A stretch of 64,000 nt of DNA from an uncultured Lachnospiraceae bacterium (GCA_902793995.1 CADBFP010000004.1:40461-104460), one strand, 5' to 3'; positions 45,013 through 53,772 are shown, counted from the stretch's first letter. Notes: generated from the sequence alone by a model not told the origin. Program-made: numbers and translations.

Positions 45013-45110
45013 CAAACAATCGTGGCGATAAAAAAGGCCCCGGCAGCGACCCGCTGTAAATGGGGAGATCCCCGCAGGAGCATCCCTCTCCTGCGGGGGT
45101 CGTTTGTTTG
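45013..45110. ncRNA. Candidate structured RNA or complex terminator upstream of topA
   Basis: An outer stem pairs 45013-45022 (CAAACAATCG) with 45101-45110 (CGTTTGTTTG, one mismatch). Inside are AGCG-acc-CGCT (45045-45055), TGGGGAGATCCCC (45061-45073) and an 11-bp stem CCCCGCAGGAG/CTCCTGCGGGG (45070-45080 with 45088-45098); the last two overlap and so are alternatives. Six A at 45030-45035 would be a T-run for a minus-strand transcript, so an RNA of about 90 nt transcribed leftward is possible. No Rfam family recognised by eye. Confidence 0.35.
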
Positions 45111-45183
45111 CATAAACTGACTATAGATAGCTTTGCTGTCTGCAACGTAGCGCTTCCGGAAGCGTTTGTCACCCAAAAACCGC

Positions 45184-45212
45184 TTGCAATCTGCAGTGTT
45201 ATCGTCTATTAT
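45184..45212 (+). promoter_or_regulatory. Promoter of topA
   Basis: TTGCAA (45184-45189), 17-bp spacer, TATTAT (45207-45212). The leader to the ATG at 45252 is about 33 nt with AGGAGG near its end. A palindrome CGCTTCCGGAAGCG lies just upstream at 45152-45165. Confidence 0.65.
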
Positions 45213-45251
45213 CCTCTCTTGTTATAGTACAGACACGAAACAGGAGGAATT

Positions 45252-47213
45252 ATGGCAGCACATCCTTTGATCATAGTAGAGTCCCCTACCAAAGAGCACA
45301 CCATCAAGCGCTTTTTGGGTTCGAATTACAGCGTGAAGGCCTCCGGCGGGCACCTGAGAGACCTGCCCAAAAGCCGCATGGGGGTGGATGTGGAGCAGGA
45401 CTTCGAGCCGGAGTACATCTCCATCCGGGGCCGGGGGGACACCATTAAAGCCCTGAAAAACGAAGCCAAAAAGGCCAGCAAGGTCTATCTGGCCACGGAC
45501 CCGGACCGGGAAGGGGAAGCCATTGCCTGGCATCTGGCCGCCCTTTTGAAAGATGTGAACGATAAGCTTTACCGCATCAGCTTCAATGAAATCACCAAGG
45601 AGGCGGTGAAGGCCGCCCTGGCCAATCCCCGGAGCATTGATATGGAATTGGTGGATGCCCAGCAGGCCCGGCGGGTGCTGGACCGGGTGGCAGGCTATTC
45701 CGTAAGCCCGCTTTTGTGGAAGAAAATCAAACGGGGGCTTTCCGCCGGCCGGGTACAGTCCTCCACCTTGAATATGGTGGTGACCCGGGATAAGGAAATC
45801 GATGCCTTCGATCCGGAGGAATACTGGACACTGGAGGCGGTTTTGCAGGTGGAAGGCCGGAAAACGCCCCTGGTGCTGCAGTATGATAATAAGCCCAAGG
45901 CCTTGAAAACCCAGGCGGAGACGGAGGGACTGATTGCTTCGCTGGAAGGAGAAACCTTTGTCATTACCTCCCTTACCAGCACCCCCAAAAAGGTGAAGGC
46001 CCCCAATCCTTTTACCACCAGCACCCTGCAGCAGGAGGCTTCCCGCATCCTGAATTTCTCTCCCTCCAAGACCATGCGGGTGGCCCAGAGCCTGTACGAA
46101 GGCGTGAAGCTGGCGGAAGGCACCGTGGGTCTGATAACTTACCTGAGAACGGACAGCACCCGTATCAGCGCGGAAGCGGATGCGGCGGCCCGGCAATATC
46201 TGGAAGCCCAATACGGAGCGGCCTATCTGGGCAAGGGAGCCGGCGCCTCCAAGAAGCCCGGCCGGATCCAGGATGCGCACGAAGCCATCCGCCCCACCTC
46301 CATTGAACGGACCCCGGAGGCGCTAAAGAACCAGCTGGGCCGGGATGAACTGCGGCTGTATCAATTAATCTGGAACCGTTTTGCCGCCAGCCGGATGGCG
46401 GATTATGAATATGAATCGGTGCACCTTTCCGTGAAAGCCGGGGAGGCGCTGTTTAAGGCCACGGCCCAGAACCCCGGTTTCCAGGGATACCGCCTGCTGT
46501 ACAACCATGAGGATAAGCAGAAGGCAGACAAGAACCTGGAGGGAATCAGCAAGGACAGCAAGCTGCAGAACCCCCGCTTTGAGAGCGAGCAGCATTTTAC
46601 ACAGCCCCCGGCCCATTATACGGAGGCCTCCCTGGTGCAGAGCATGGAAGCGGCGGGCATCGGCCGGCCCTCCACCTATGCGCCTACCCTGGCTACCTTG
46701 ATGGAGCGGCATTATGTGGGGAAAAAGGGACGGAATATTATTGCCACGGATTTAGGCCGGGCAGTGGACGAAATGGTGGTCAAGACCGTCCCCATGCTGG
46801 CGGACAAGGGTTTTACCGCGGAAATGGAGAGCCGCCTGGACAAGGTGGCGGAAGGCGAAGAGGAGTGGAAGGAACTGCTGCGCAGCTTCTATCCGCCTTT
46901 TAAGGAAAAGCTGGATGTGGCCATGGAAGAGATGGAGCGGGTGCAGGTGAAGGACGAGGAGTCCGACGAGGTCTGCGAGCTCTGCGGCCGCCGGATGGTA
47001 ATCAAATACGGCCGCCACGGCAAGTTTCTGGCCTGTCCCGGGTTCCCGGAATGCAAGAATACCAAGCCTTATCTGGAGGTGGCGGATGTGCCTTGCCCTC
47101 AGTGCGGCAACCGGCTGATTCTGCGCCGCACCGCCAAGGGACGGCGGTTCTTCGCCTGTGAAAATAAAGATTGCGGATTTATGAGCTGGAATAAGCCGAA
47201 GGGGGAATCGTAA
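45252..47213 (+). CDS. topA: DNA topoisomerase I (type IA)
   Basis: A 653-aa enzyme that relaxes negative supercoils. Toprim domain: PLIIVESPTKEHTIKRFLG and the metal site ATDPDREGEAIAWHL (about 80-94). RRVLDRVAGYSVSPLLWKKIKRGLSAGRVQS is present; the catalytic Tyr is in GLITYLRTDSTRIS (about 297), and GIGRPSTYAPTLATL follows. The C-terminus has two cysteine zinc ribbons (CELCGRRM ... CPGFPEC and CPQCGNRL ... CENKDC). Many relatives carry three, so this is on the short side. Own promoter; codY follows after a repeat-filled gap. Confidence 0.97.
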   Translation: MAAHPLIIVESPTKEHTIKRFLGSNYSVKASGGHLRDLPKSRMGVDVEQDFEPEYISIRGRGDTIKALKNEAKKASKVYLATDPDREGEAIAWHLAALLKDVNDKLYRISFNEITKEAVKAALANPRSIDMELVDAQQARRVLDRVAGYSVSPLLWKKIKRGLSAGRVQSSTLNMVVTRDKEIDAFDPEEYWTLEAVLQVEGRKTPLVLQYDNKPKALKTQAETEGLIASLEGETFVITSLTSTPKKVKAPNPFTTSTLQQEASRILNFSPSKTMRVAQSLYEGVKLAEGTVGLITYLRTDSTRISAEADAAARQYLEAQYGAAYLGKGAGASKKPGRIQDAHEAIRPTSIERTPEALKNQLGRDELRLYQLIWNRFAASRMADYEYESVHLSVKAGEALFKATAQNPGFQGYRLLYNHEDKQKADKNLEGISKDSKLQNPRFESEQHFTQPPAHYTEASLVQSMEAAGIGRPSTYAPTLATLMERHYVGKKGRNIIATDLGRAVDEMVVKTVPMLADKGFTAEMESRLDKVAEGEEEWKELLRSFYPPFKEKLDVAMEEMERVQVKDEESDEVCELCGRRMVIKYGRHGKFLACPGFPECKNTKPYLEVADVPCPQCGNRLILRRTAKGRRFFACENKDCGFMSWNKPKGES

Positions 47214-47219
47214 GGGCGG

Positions 47220-47380
47220 CACATGCGTAGGGGCGGCTATCAGCCACCCGCATCCCTGACGGGTTGTCTTTTTCGGGCGACTGATAGTCGCCCCTACGCT
47301 GCGGGTGGTACACATCCTCTGCCCGCCCGCATCTTTGACGGGTTGCCATCCCTCGGGCGATTAATAATCGCCCCTACGGG
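47220..47380. repeat. Family B repeats between topA and codY
   Basis: Three hairpin-plus-CTACG units: CGTAG followed by GGGCGGCT-ATC-AGCCACCC (about 47226-47250), GGGCGACT-GAT-AGTCGCCC followed by CTACG (about 47275-47298), and GGGCGATT-AAT-AATCGCCC followed by CTACGG (about 47355-47379). Here the CGTAG boxes face outward, the reverse of the arrangement at 20212 and 26179. No gene is present. Confidence 0.75.
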
Positions 47381-47413
47381 GTTTCTTTACTCCCGTAATT
47401 GTCAGAAAACATC

Positions 47414-47442
47414 TTGATTTTTCTCCAAAAACATAGTAATAT
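47414..47442 (+). promoter_or_regulatory. Promoter of codY
   Basis: TTGATT (47414-47419), 17-bp spacer, TAATAT (47437-47442); the start point near 47449 precedes the AAGGAGG at about 47479-47485 and the ATG at 47492. Confidence 0.6.
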
Positions 47443-47491
47443 GAAGCTCTAACCCGGGACATATTCCCGGCCGCACCCAAGGAGGCGCAAA

Positions 47492-48253
47492 ATGAGCGTA
47501 CAATTACTGGACAAATTAAGAAGAATCAATAAATTACTCCACTATGACGACAGCAATGTGGTTTACTTCGGGGATATCTGCCGGGTGATGAGCGCGGAGC
47601 TGGAGGCCGGGGTGGTGGTCATCAGCGGCAAAGGCAAGATCCTGGGCCATGAATTCCCCTCCTTCGAACCCCTGTGGCCGAATCTGAAAGTAGGAGATTT
47701 CATCCCCTCAGAACTGAATGAACGCCTCCTGAACATCCTTTCCACCCAGGAAAGCGCCTCCCTGGCGGCCCTGGGCTTTGCCCCTCAGGACTGCAAGCGC
47801 CTAAAGGCCATTGTGGCGCCGGTGGAAATCTCCCGGGTCCGCCTGGGCACCCTCTTTATCTACCGGGAGCAGGAATATTTCGATGTGGATGATATCATCC
47901 TCACGGAGCACGGCACCATGATCATCGGCCTGGAAATGCGCCGCTCCCTCACGGAGGAAGTGGCCAAGCAGTTCCGGATGCAGCAGGCGGCCCGCTCCGC
48001 CGTCAGCACCCTTTCCGCCTCGGAGTTGGATGCGGTGCGCTACATCTTAGAGGAATTGGGGGGCACGGAAGGCATTTTAGTGGCCAGCAAGATCGCGGAC
48101 CGGGTGGGCATCACCCGCTCGGTGATTGTGAACGCCCTGCGGAAGCTGGAAAGCGCAGATATCATCGAATCCCGTTCCTCCGGCATGAAGGGCACCTATA
48201 TCCATATCAAAAATGATTTAATCATCGACGAACTGGAAAAATTGGCGGAATAA
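47492..48253 (+). CDS. codY: GTP-sensing transcriptional pleiotropic repressor CodY
   Basis: A 253-aa global nutrient regulator. The N-terminal GAF domain (about 1-155, LLDKLRRINKLLHYDDSNVVYFGDICRVMSAELEA) binds branched-chain amino acids. The C-terminal winged helix has the nearly invariant recognition motif ASKIADRVGITRSVIVNALRKLESADIIESRS (about 199-230), followed by GMKGTYIHIKND. It represses amino-acid uptake and biosynthesis genes when GTP and branched-chain amino acids are high. Its position before rpsB-tsf is the conserved Firmicutes order. Confidence 0.97.
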   Translation: MSVQLLDKLRRINKLLHYDDSNVVYFGDICRVMSAELEAGVVVISGKGKILGHEFPSFEPLWPNLKVGDFIPSELNERLLNILSTQESASLAALGFAPQDCKRLKAIVAPVEISRVRLGTLFIYREQEYFDVDDIILTEHGTMIIGLEMRRSLTEEVAKQFRMQQAARSAVSTLSASELDAVRYILEELGGTEGILVASKIADRVGITRSVIVNALRKLESADIIESRSSGMKGTYIHIKNDLIIDELEKLAE

Positions 48254-48275
48254 TCGCTTTTTTTTGCAAAACCCC

Positions 48276-48415
48276 TTGCTTTTTCGGCGCCTGACTGCTA
48301 TTATGTCATGGCGCTTTATTTTACACCTTCGGGGATCGGCTTTAGGGGGTGCTGCCAAAAGGCGGTCCTGGCCGGCGGGAACCGAAGGGAAGAAAAAAAC
48401 CAGGAGGATAAGAAA
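48276..48415 (+). promoter_or_regulatory. Promoter and leader of rpsB-tsf
   Basis: TTGCTT (48276-48281), 17-bp spacer, TATTAT (48299-48304). The leader of about 105 nt is GC-rich (GGGGATCGGCTTTAGG, GGCGGTCCTGGCCGGCGGGAACC) and can fold; it may be an S2-type autoregulatory leader, but I cannot confirm the family. CAGGAGG at 48401-48407 is the rpsB ribosome binding site. Confidence 0.6.
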
Positions 48416-49204
48416 ATGAGCGTTATTTCCATGAAGCAGCTCTTGGAAGCCGGTGTTCACTTCGGCCATCAGACCAAGCGCTGGAACCCCAAAATGGCCC
48501 CTTACATTTACACGGAGCGGAACGGCATCCACATCATCGACCTGCAGAAGACCGTAGGTATGATTGACGACGCCTACAACGCCCTGGTGCAGATCGTTGC
48601 CGACGGCGGAACCGTGCTCTTTGTGGGCACCAAGAAGCAGGCCCAGGACGCCATCCAGACGGAGGCGGAGCGCTGCGGCATGTTCTTCGTGAACCAGCGC
48701 TGGCTGGGGGGCATGATGACCAACTTCAAGACCATCCAGAGTCGGATTGCCCGCCTGCGGGCCATCGAGCAGATGAGCCAGGACGGCACCTTCGAAGTGC
48801 TGCCCAAGAAGGAAGTGGCGGCCCTGCAGAAGGAATGGGACAAGTTAGAGAAGAATCTGGGCGGCATCAAGGACATGAAGCGCCTGCCGGATGTGATCTT
48901 TGTGGTAGACCCTAAGAAGGAGCGGATCTGCGTGCAGGAAGCTCTGACCCTGAATATTCCGCTGATCGGCATTGCGGATACCAACTCGGATCCGGAAGAG
49001 CTGGATTATGTGATCCCCGGCAATGACGACGCCATCCGCGCCGTGAAGCTGATTGTGGGCAAGATGGCGGACGCCGTCATCGAAGGCAACCAGGGCGAGC
49101 AGTTCACGGAAGAAGCCGTAGAGGAAACGGAAGAGGCGGAAACTGAGGAAGTAGTGGAAGAAGCCCCCAAGGATATTGAAGAAATCGCCCAGGAGGAGGA
49201 ATAA
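48416..49204 (+). CDS. rpsB: 30S ribosomal protein S2
   Basis: A 262-aa protein: [63 protein letters not shown] and [29 protein letters not shown] are S2 signatures. The start is ATG 48416 (8 nt after AGGAGG); an upstream extension would run through the leader. The last 40 residues are a very acidic tail ([31 protein letters not shown]). Followed 4 nt later by tsf, whose Shine-Dalgarno lies in the final GAG codons. Confidence 0.97.
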   Translation: MSVISMKQLLEAGVHFGHQTKRWNPKMAPYIYTERNGIHIIDLQKTVGMIDDAYNALVQIVADGGTVLFVGTKKQAQDAIQTEAERCGMFFVNQRWLGGMMTNFKTIQSRIARLRAIEQMSQDGTFEVLPKKEVAALQKEWDKLEKNLGGIKDMKRLPDVIFVVDPKKERICVQEALTLNIPLIGIADTNSDPEELDYVIPGNDDAIRAVKLIVGKMADAVIEGNQGEQFTEEAVEETEEAETEEVVEEAPKDIEEIAQEEE

Positions 49205-49208
49205 AGCC

Positions 49209-50144
49209 ATGGCAGAAATTACCGCAGCAGCTGTTAAAGAATTAAGAGAAATGACCGGCGCCGGCATGATGGATTGCAAGAAGGCGCTGACGGAAACCGC
49301 CGGCGATATGGAAAAGGCCGTGGAATTCCTGCGGGAGAAGGGCCTGGCCGCCGCCGCCAAGAAGGCGGGCCGCATTGCCGCCGAAGGCCTGGTGACCGCC
49401 AAGGTAGACGGCAAGAAGGCCGTGATGGTGGAAGTGAACTCCGAAACCGACTTCGTGGCCAAGAATGCCGAGTTCCAGCAGTATGTATCCGATGTGGCGG
49501 ATCAGGTGATGAAGACCGACGCCGCTACCGTGGAAGGCCTGCTGGCAGAGCCCTGGGCTCTGGATCCCAGCCTTACGGTGGAGCAGGAGCTGTCCGAGAA
49601 GATTGCCCGCATCGGCGAGAAGCTGTCCATCCGCCGCTTTGCCAAGATCGATACCAACGGTGCCGTAGTGGCTTATATCCACGGCGGCGGCCGCATCGGC
49701 GTGCTGGTGGAAGCGGATACGGACAAGGCGGAAGATCCCGCTGTGCTGGAAGCCTTAAAGAATGTGGCCATGCAGATCGCGGCCCTGCGTCCCCAGTTCC
49801 TGTCCCGGGAAGATGTGCCCGGCGACTTCATTGAGAAGGAGACCGAGATCCTGCGGGCTCAGATCATGAACGATCCCAAGGAAGCCGCCAAGCCGGCTAA
49901 TGTGATCGACGGCATGATCAAAGGCCGCATTGCCAAGGAGCTGAAGGAGTTCTGCCTTACCGAGCAGGTATATGTAAAGGCAGAGGACGGCAAGCAGACC
50001 GTGGGCCAGTACCTGGCGGAAGTGGCCAAGGCCACCGGCGCTGCCCTGACTCTCAAGAACTTCGTCCGTTTCGAAACCGGCGAAGGCATCGAGAAGAAGG
50101 AAGAGGATTTCGCGGCAGAAGTAGCCAAGCAGATGGGCATGTAA
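49209..50144 (+). CDS. tsf: Elongation factor Ts
   Basis: A 311-aa guanine-nucleotide exchange factor for EF-Tu: AEITAAAVKELREMTGAGMMDCKKALTETAGDMEKAVEFLREKG is the UBA-like start, followed by VEVNSETDFVAKNAEFQ and YIHGGGRIGVLVE. The start is ATG 49209, 4 nt after the rpsB stop. pyrH and frr, the usual next genes, are absent; a terminator follows. Confidence 0.97.
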   Translation: MAEITAAAVKELREMTGAGMMDCKKALTETAGDMEKAVEFLREKGLAAAAKKAGRIAAEGLVTAKVDGKKAVMVEVNSETDFVAKNAEFQQYVSDVADQVMKTDAATVEGLLAEPWALDPSLTVEQELSEKIARIGEKLSIRRFAKIDTNGAVVAYIHGGGRIGVLVEADTDKAEDPAVLEALKNVAMQIAALRPQFLSREDVPGDFIEKETEILRAQIMNDPKEAAKPANVIDGMIKGRIAKELKEFCLTEQVYVKAEDGKQTVGQYLAEVAKATGAALTLKNFVRFETGEGIEKKEEDFAAEVAKQMGM

Positions 50145-50162
50145 TTCAATCATAGGAAGAGA

Positions 50163-50185
50163 GGGCGGCTCCGGCCGCCCTTTTT
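50163..50185 (+). terminator. Terminator of rpsB-tsf
   Basis: GGGCGGC (50163-50169), loop TCCG, GCCGCCC (50174-50180), five T. Confidence 0.9.
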
Positions 50186-50199
50186 GATTGCGGGTTCTG

Positions 50200-50327
50200 C
50201 GGGCGGGCCCTAAAGGACTAGGCGCTGTGCGCCGTCGCACTGCCCGCCCCTACGCGGCTTCCTTGCCGGGTGGTTGCAATCTTCCCCCTGCTCCCTCTGC
50301 GTAGGGGCGACTATCAGTCGCCCGCGC
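50200..50327. repeat. Family B repeat between tsf and the GGDEF gene
   Basis: The left half has arms GGGCGGGC (about 50201-50208) and GCCCGCCC (about 50242-50249) followed by CTACGC. The right half is GCGTAG followed by GGGCGACT-ATC-AGTCGCCC (about 50303-50323). The left hairpin has an enlarged loop that includes a second small palindrome (GGCGC-TGT-GCGCC at 50221-50233). Confidence 0.7.
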
Positions 50328-50340
50328 TTGCAGGAAAGTA

Positions 50341-50369
50341 TTGTGTTTGCTGTGTTTTTCTGTTAAAAT
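50341..50369 (+). promoter_or_regulatory. Promoter of the diguanylate cyclase gene
   Basis: TTGTGT (50341-50346), 17-bp spacer, TAAAAT (50364-50369). Confidence 0.65.
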
Positions 50370-50402
50370 AATGGCGAAAACCAACAAACAGGAACAGTTG
50401 TC

Positions 50403-51563
50403 ATGAGTCTGAGCCATGCACAAATCTATTTATTGGTTTCCTTGTCTTGTGCCGTTGTATCCAAGATTATCAGTCAACGAACTTCCTACGAAATGGGTAC
50501 CCGGCTCCAGGTGGAATCCTACAAATATCTGATAGGCTGCTATCAGCTTTTTGTGGTGGCCAATGGTCTGGGCATTTGGTCTGATTATGCCCGGGATTAT
50601 AACAGCGGCTTTATCTTCACCTTCACCAGCCTCCTTTCCCTCTGCGCCTGCGGATTATTCTGGTTCCGCTTCGTCCGGAGCAAGCTGGGAGGCGCAGAAC
50701 TTTCCGGTACTATGAATACCCTGCTGTTCCTGCCCTTTCTCCTGATTCTGATTCTGGTTTCCACCAGTCTTTTTACCGGCCTGATTTTCTCTTACTCGGC
50801 GGAAGGGGAATATACCCGGGGGCCGCTGTATTTCATTTTGGCCGCCGCACCCTTTTGCTATGCCCTCATCCCCCTGGGGCGGATTCTTTACAGGATGGCC
50901 GTCACCCAGTCCCCCTCCCTCCGGAAGGAGCAGCTGTATCTGCTTTTATTTGTTCTGCTGCCGGTGTTCGGCGCAGCCTTGGATTATTTCATCCCTCATT
51001 TGCCGGTGATGGAATTGGCCATCCTGACCAGTATTCTGCTGGCCTATATTTCCTTCCAGGACCGGCTGATTTATGTGGACCCCCTGACGGGGATGCACAA
51101 CCGCCGGGTGGCGGACAAACACTTTACTTCGCAGCTGGATCTGGCTTCAAAGGACAATCCCCTGCTGTTTTTCCTGGCGGACTGCGACGATTTCAAAATT
51201 ATCAATGACCGCTTCGGTCATCTGGAAGGGGACAGAGCGCTGAGAATCATCGCCGGCGAACTGGAAAAACTGTCCATCCAGTATAACTGCTATGTGGCCA
51301 GGTGGGGCGGTGACGAGTTTGTCTTGATCAGCCGGAAGTACAGCATTCCCGAACCGGAAGCTTTGATACAGGAGTTTTACAGCGATGTCCGGGAAAGAAC
51401 CAAGGCAGAGGGGCTGCCCTACGATATTCTCATCAGTGTGGGCTATGTGGAATGTAATGACGCCTCCAAGGGAACCGTAGAAATCTTTGCCGAAGCGGAA
51501 AGCAAAATGTATCAGGCCAAAGAATTTAACAAATCGGAAAGACGCCGGAAGGCGTCTGTTTGA
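50403..51563 (+). CDS. Membrane-bound GGDEF diguanylate cyclase
   Basis: A 386-aa protein. About six TM helices lie in residues 1-222, forming a 5TM/7TM-like sensor without a recognised ligand domain. The GGDEF domain (about 225-380) has DPLTGMHNRR, DCDDFKIINDRFGHLEGDRALR and WGGDEFVL, so the active site is intact; no RxxD inhibitory site is evident 5 residues before GGDEF. It makes c-di-GMP from two GTP. A hairpin AGACGCC-GGAA-GGCGTCT (51540-51557) inside the last codons may serve as terminator. The HD-GYP-like protein at 21598 could be its degrading counterpart. Confidence 0.9.
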   Translation: MSLSHAQIYLLVSLSCAVVSKIISQRTSYEMGTRLQVESYKYLIGCYQLFVVANGLGIWSDYARDYNSGFIFTFTSLLSLCACGLFWFRFVRSKLGGAELSGTMNTLLFLPFLLILILVSTSLFTGLIFSYSAEGEYTRGPLYFILAAAPFCYALIPLGRILYRMAVTQSPSLRKEQLYLLLFVLLPVFGAALDYFIPHLPVMELAILTSILLAYISFQDRLIYVDPLTGMHNRRVADKHFTSQLDLASKDNPLLFFLADCDDFKIINDRFGHLEGDRALRIIAGELEKLSIQYNCYVARWGGDEFVLISRKYSIPEPEALIQEFYSDVRERTKAEGLPYDILISVGYVECNDASKGTVEIFAEAESKMYQAKEFNKSERRRKASV

Positions 51564-51587
51564 CAGTGGTTTACGCGCAATCCCCTC

Positions 51588-51616
51588 TTGACTATTCGCC
51601 TGCTCCGTGGCATAAT
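51588..51616 (+). promoter_or_regulatory. Promoter of the oxoamine synthase-SDR pair
   Basis: TTGACT (51588-51593), 17-bp spacer, CATAAT (51611-51616). Confidence 0.65.
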
Positions 51617-51665
51617 GTCCTCGCTGTTAATAATTTTTATTTTTTTTTAATAATTGGAGTATCTG

Positions 51666-52853
51666 ATGGATATTTTCGAAAAGTTTTACCGTTTTGATAA
51701 GGCGGATGAGGTAAGAGCGGCCGGCGTCTATCCCTATTTCCATGCGCTGGAATCCAAGCAGGATACGGAAGTAATCATGGAAGGCAAGCGCCGAATCATG
51801 CTGGGCTCCAACAACTATCTGGGCCTTACCACCCATCCGGAGGTGATTGCCGCCGGCATAAAGGCTTTTGAGGAATACGGCTCCGGCTGCAGCGGTTCCC
51901 GCTTCTTAAACGGCACCCTGAATCTTCACCTGGATCTGGAAAAAGAACTGGCGGGCTTTCTGAGAAAAGAAGAGGTAATGACCTTTTCTACCGGCTTCCA
52001 GTCCAATCTGGGCATCATCAGCACCGTGGTGGGCAAAAATGATTATGTGATCATGGACCGGGAAAACCATGCCAGTCTGTATGACGGCTGCAAGCTGTCC
52101 TACGGCAAGATGCTGCGCTATCGCCACAATGATATGGCGGGCCTTAGGCGCTGCCTGGAACAGGTGCCGGAAAATGCCGGTGCTTTGATTGTGACGGACG
52201 GCGTTTTCTCTATGGGGGGCGATATTGCCAATCTGCCGGAAATCTGCGCCCTGGCGGAAGAGTTCGGCGCCCGGGTGATGGTGGACGATGCCCACGGCCT
52301 GGGGGTCATCGGCGAAGGGGGCCGGGGCACCGCCAGCTACTTCGGCCTGGAAGACAAAGTGGATATTTACATGGGCACCTTCTCCAAGTCCCTGGCCTCT
52401 CTGGGGGGCTATATGGCCTCGGAGCACAAGGTGGTGGATGCGGTGAAGCATACCTGCAGACCCTTTATTTTCTCCGCTTCCATGACGCCGGCCAACGCGG
52501 CCTGCGCCCTGAAGGCGCTGCAGATCTTAAAGGCTCATCCGGAACTGCCGGAAACCCTGCAGGAGCGGGCCCTGTACATGCGGAAAGTATTAAAGGAGAA
52601 GCAGATTGCCATGCGCTCCGGCGGCGGCGAGCAGATTCCCATCATCCCCATTTATACCTACGATATGCTCCGCACCCTGGCCATTACCACGGAGCTTTAC
52701 AAGCGGGGGGTGTATGTGAACAGCTCCCTGCCTCCGGCGGTGGGACCCAATGAATGCCTGCTGCGGACCTCCCTCATGGCCACCCATACCCACGAGCTGA
52801 TCGATGAAGCCGTGGATATTATTGCGGATGTGCTGAAGGAGTTCGAAGTATGA
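51666..52853 (+). CDS. Alpha-oxoamine synthase, serine palmitoyltransferase-like
   Basis: A 395-aa PLP enzyme of the AONS/KBL/SPT family, which condenses an acyl-CoA with an amino acid. Landmarks: MLGSNNYLGLTTHP, GSGCSGSRFLNGTLNLHLDLE, STGFQSNLGI, DRENHASLYDG, TDGVFSMGGDIANLPEI, VDDAHGLGVIGEGGRG and the Schiff-base Lys in GTFSKSLASLGG. The N-terminus (GVYPYFHALESKQDTEVIMEGKR) resembles bacterial serine palmitoyltransferases more than BioF or Kbl. Start ATG 51666 with TTGGAG 6 nt upstream. The ATGA overlap with an SDR gene suggests that its 3-keto product is reduced next, as in sphinganine synthesis. Substrate assignment is inference. Confidence 0.75.
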   Translation: MDIFEKFYRFDKADEVRAAGVYPYFHALESKQDTEVIMEGKRRIMLGSNNYLGLTTHPEVIAAGIKAFEEYGSGCSGSRFLNGTLNLHLDLEKELAGFLRKEEVMTFSTGFQSNLGIISTVVGKNDYVIMDRENHASLYDGCKLSYGKMLRYRHNDMAGLRRCLEQVPENAGALIVTDGVFSMGGDIANLPEICALAEEFGARVMVDDAHGLGVIGEGGRGTASYFGLEDKVDIYMGTFSKSLASLGGYMASEHKVVDAVKHTCRPFIFSASMTPANAACALKALQILKAHPELPETLQERALYMRKVLKEKQIAMRSGGGEQIPIIPIYTYDMLRTLAITTELYKRGVYVNSSLPPAVGPNECLLRTSLMATHTHELIDEAVDIIADVLKEFEV

Positions 52854-53644
52854 GCCGGCCGGTGGCCTTAGTAACCGGCGGGACCAGCGGTATCGGTCTG
52901 GAAACGGCCCGCGCTCTTCGGAGCGCGGGTTGTCATGTTTATACCTTGAGCCGCCGGCCTGCGGAGCCGGGGGATGCCCGGCATTTTTCCGTGGATGTGA
53001 CGGATGAGGCGGCTCTTGAGGCGGCGGTGGAAAGTCTGGTGCAGCAGGCGGGACGCCTGGATATGGTGGTAAACTGCGCCGGCTTTGGCATTTCCGGGGC
53101 CGTGGAGTTTACGGAAACGGAAGAGGCCCGGCGCCAGTTTGATGTCAACTTCTTCGGCATGGTAAGGGTAAATAAAGCAGTGATTCCTTATATGCGCCGG
53201 CAGGGAAACGGCCGGATTGTGAATATCAGCTCCGTGGCGGCCCCGGTGGCCATTCCCTTCCAGACCTATTATTCTGCTTCGAAAGCGGCCATCAATGCCT
53301 ATACCCTGGCCCTGGCCAATGAACTTAGGCCCTTCGGCATTACGGTCTGCGCCTTAATGCCCGGGGATATTGCCACGGGCTTTACGGATGCCCGGGCCAA
53401 ATCCATTCAGGGGGACGAGGTTTACGGCGGCCGCATCGGCCGCAGCGTGTCCCGGATGGAAAAGGACGAGCGGGGGGGCATGTCCGCCGCCGCCGCCGGC
53501 GCGTATGTGGCGAAAACAGCTCTGAAAAAACGGAGCAAACCGCTGCTTTCCATCGGCTTTTCCTACAAAGCCGTCTGCTGTCTGGCGAAGATTCTGCCCT
53601 GCCGCCTGGCCAACTGGGTGGTCGGAAAGCTTTACGCCGCATAA
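52850..53644 (+). CDS. SDR oxidoreductase, candidate 3-ketosphinganine reductase-like
   Basis: A 264-aa classical short-chain dehydrogenase: cofactor motif TGGTSGIG (about 9-16), NCAGFG, catalytic Ser in NISSVAAP and YxxxK in YYSASKAA (about 144-148). Arg/Ser in LSRRPAE after strand 2 fits NADPH. The C-terminal 60 residues are hydrophobic and basic (KAVCCLAKILPCRLANWVVGKLY), suggesting membrane association, as expected for a lipid enzyme. Translationally coupled to the oxoamine synthase; its likely task is reduction of that enzyme's 3-keto product. Confidence 0.8.
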   Translation: MSRPVALVTGGTSGIGLETARALRSAGCHVYTLSRRPAEPGDARHFSVDVTDEAALEAAVESLVQQAGRLDMVVNCAGFGISGAVEFTETEEARRQFDVNFFGMVRVNKAVIPYMRRQGNGRIVNISSVAAPVAIPFQTYYSASKAAINAYTLALANELRPFGITVCALMPGDIATGFTDARAKSIQGDEVYGGRIGRSVSRMEKDERGGMSAAAAGAYVAKTALKKRSKPLLSIGFSYKAVCCLAKILPCRLANWVVGKLYAA

Positions 53645-53691
53645 ACCTTCATTATTTCGTTTTTTCTCCTATAATTATTGCGTAAACTCAC

Positions 53692-53720
53692 TTGCCAAAA
53701 AAAGACGGGTACTATATACT
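53692..53720 (+). promoter_or_regulatory. Promoter of the oadG-bccp-oadB operon
   Basis: TTGCCA (53692-53697), 17-bp spacer, TATACT (53715-53720). The start point near 53727 precedes GAGGTGA at about 53759-53765. Confidence 0.7.
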
Positions 53721-53772
53721 TGTAAACGGCGTCTTTTCGGATGCACAAAACGCATGACGAGGTGAGCGTGAT

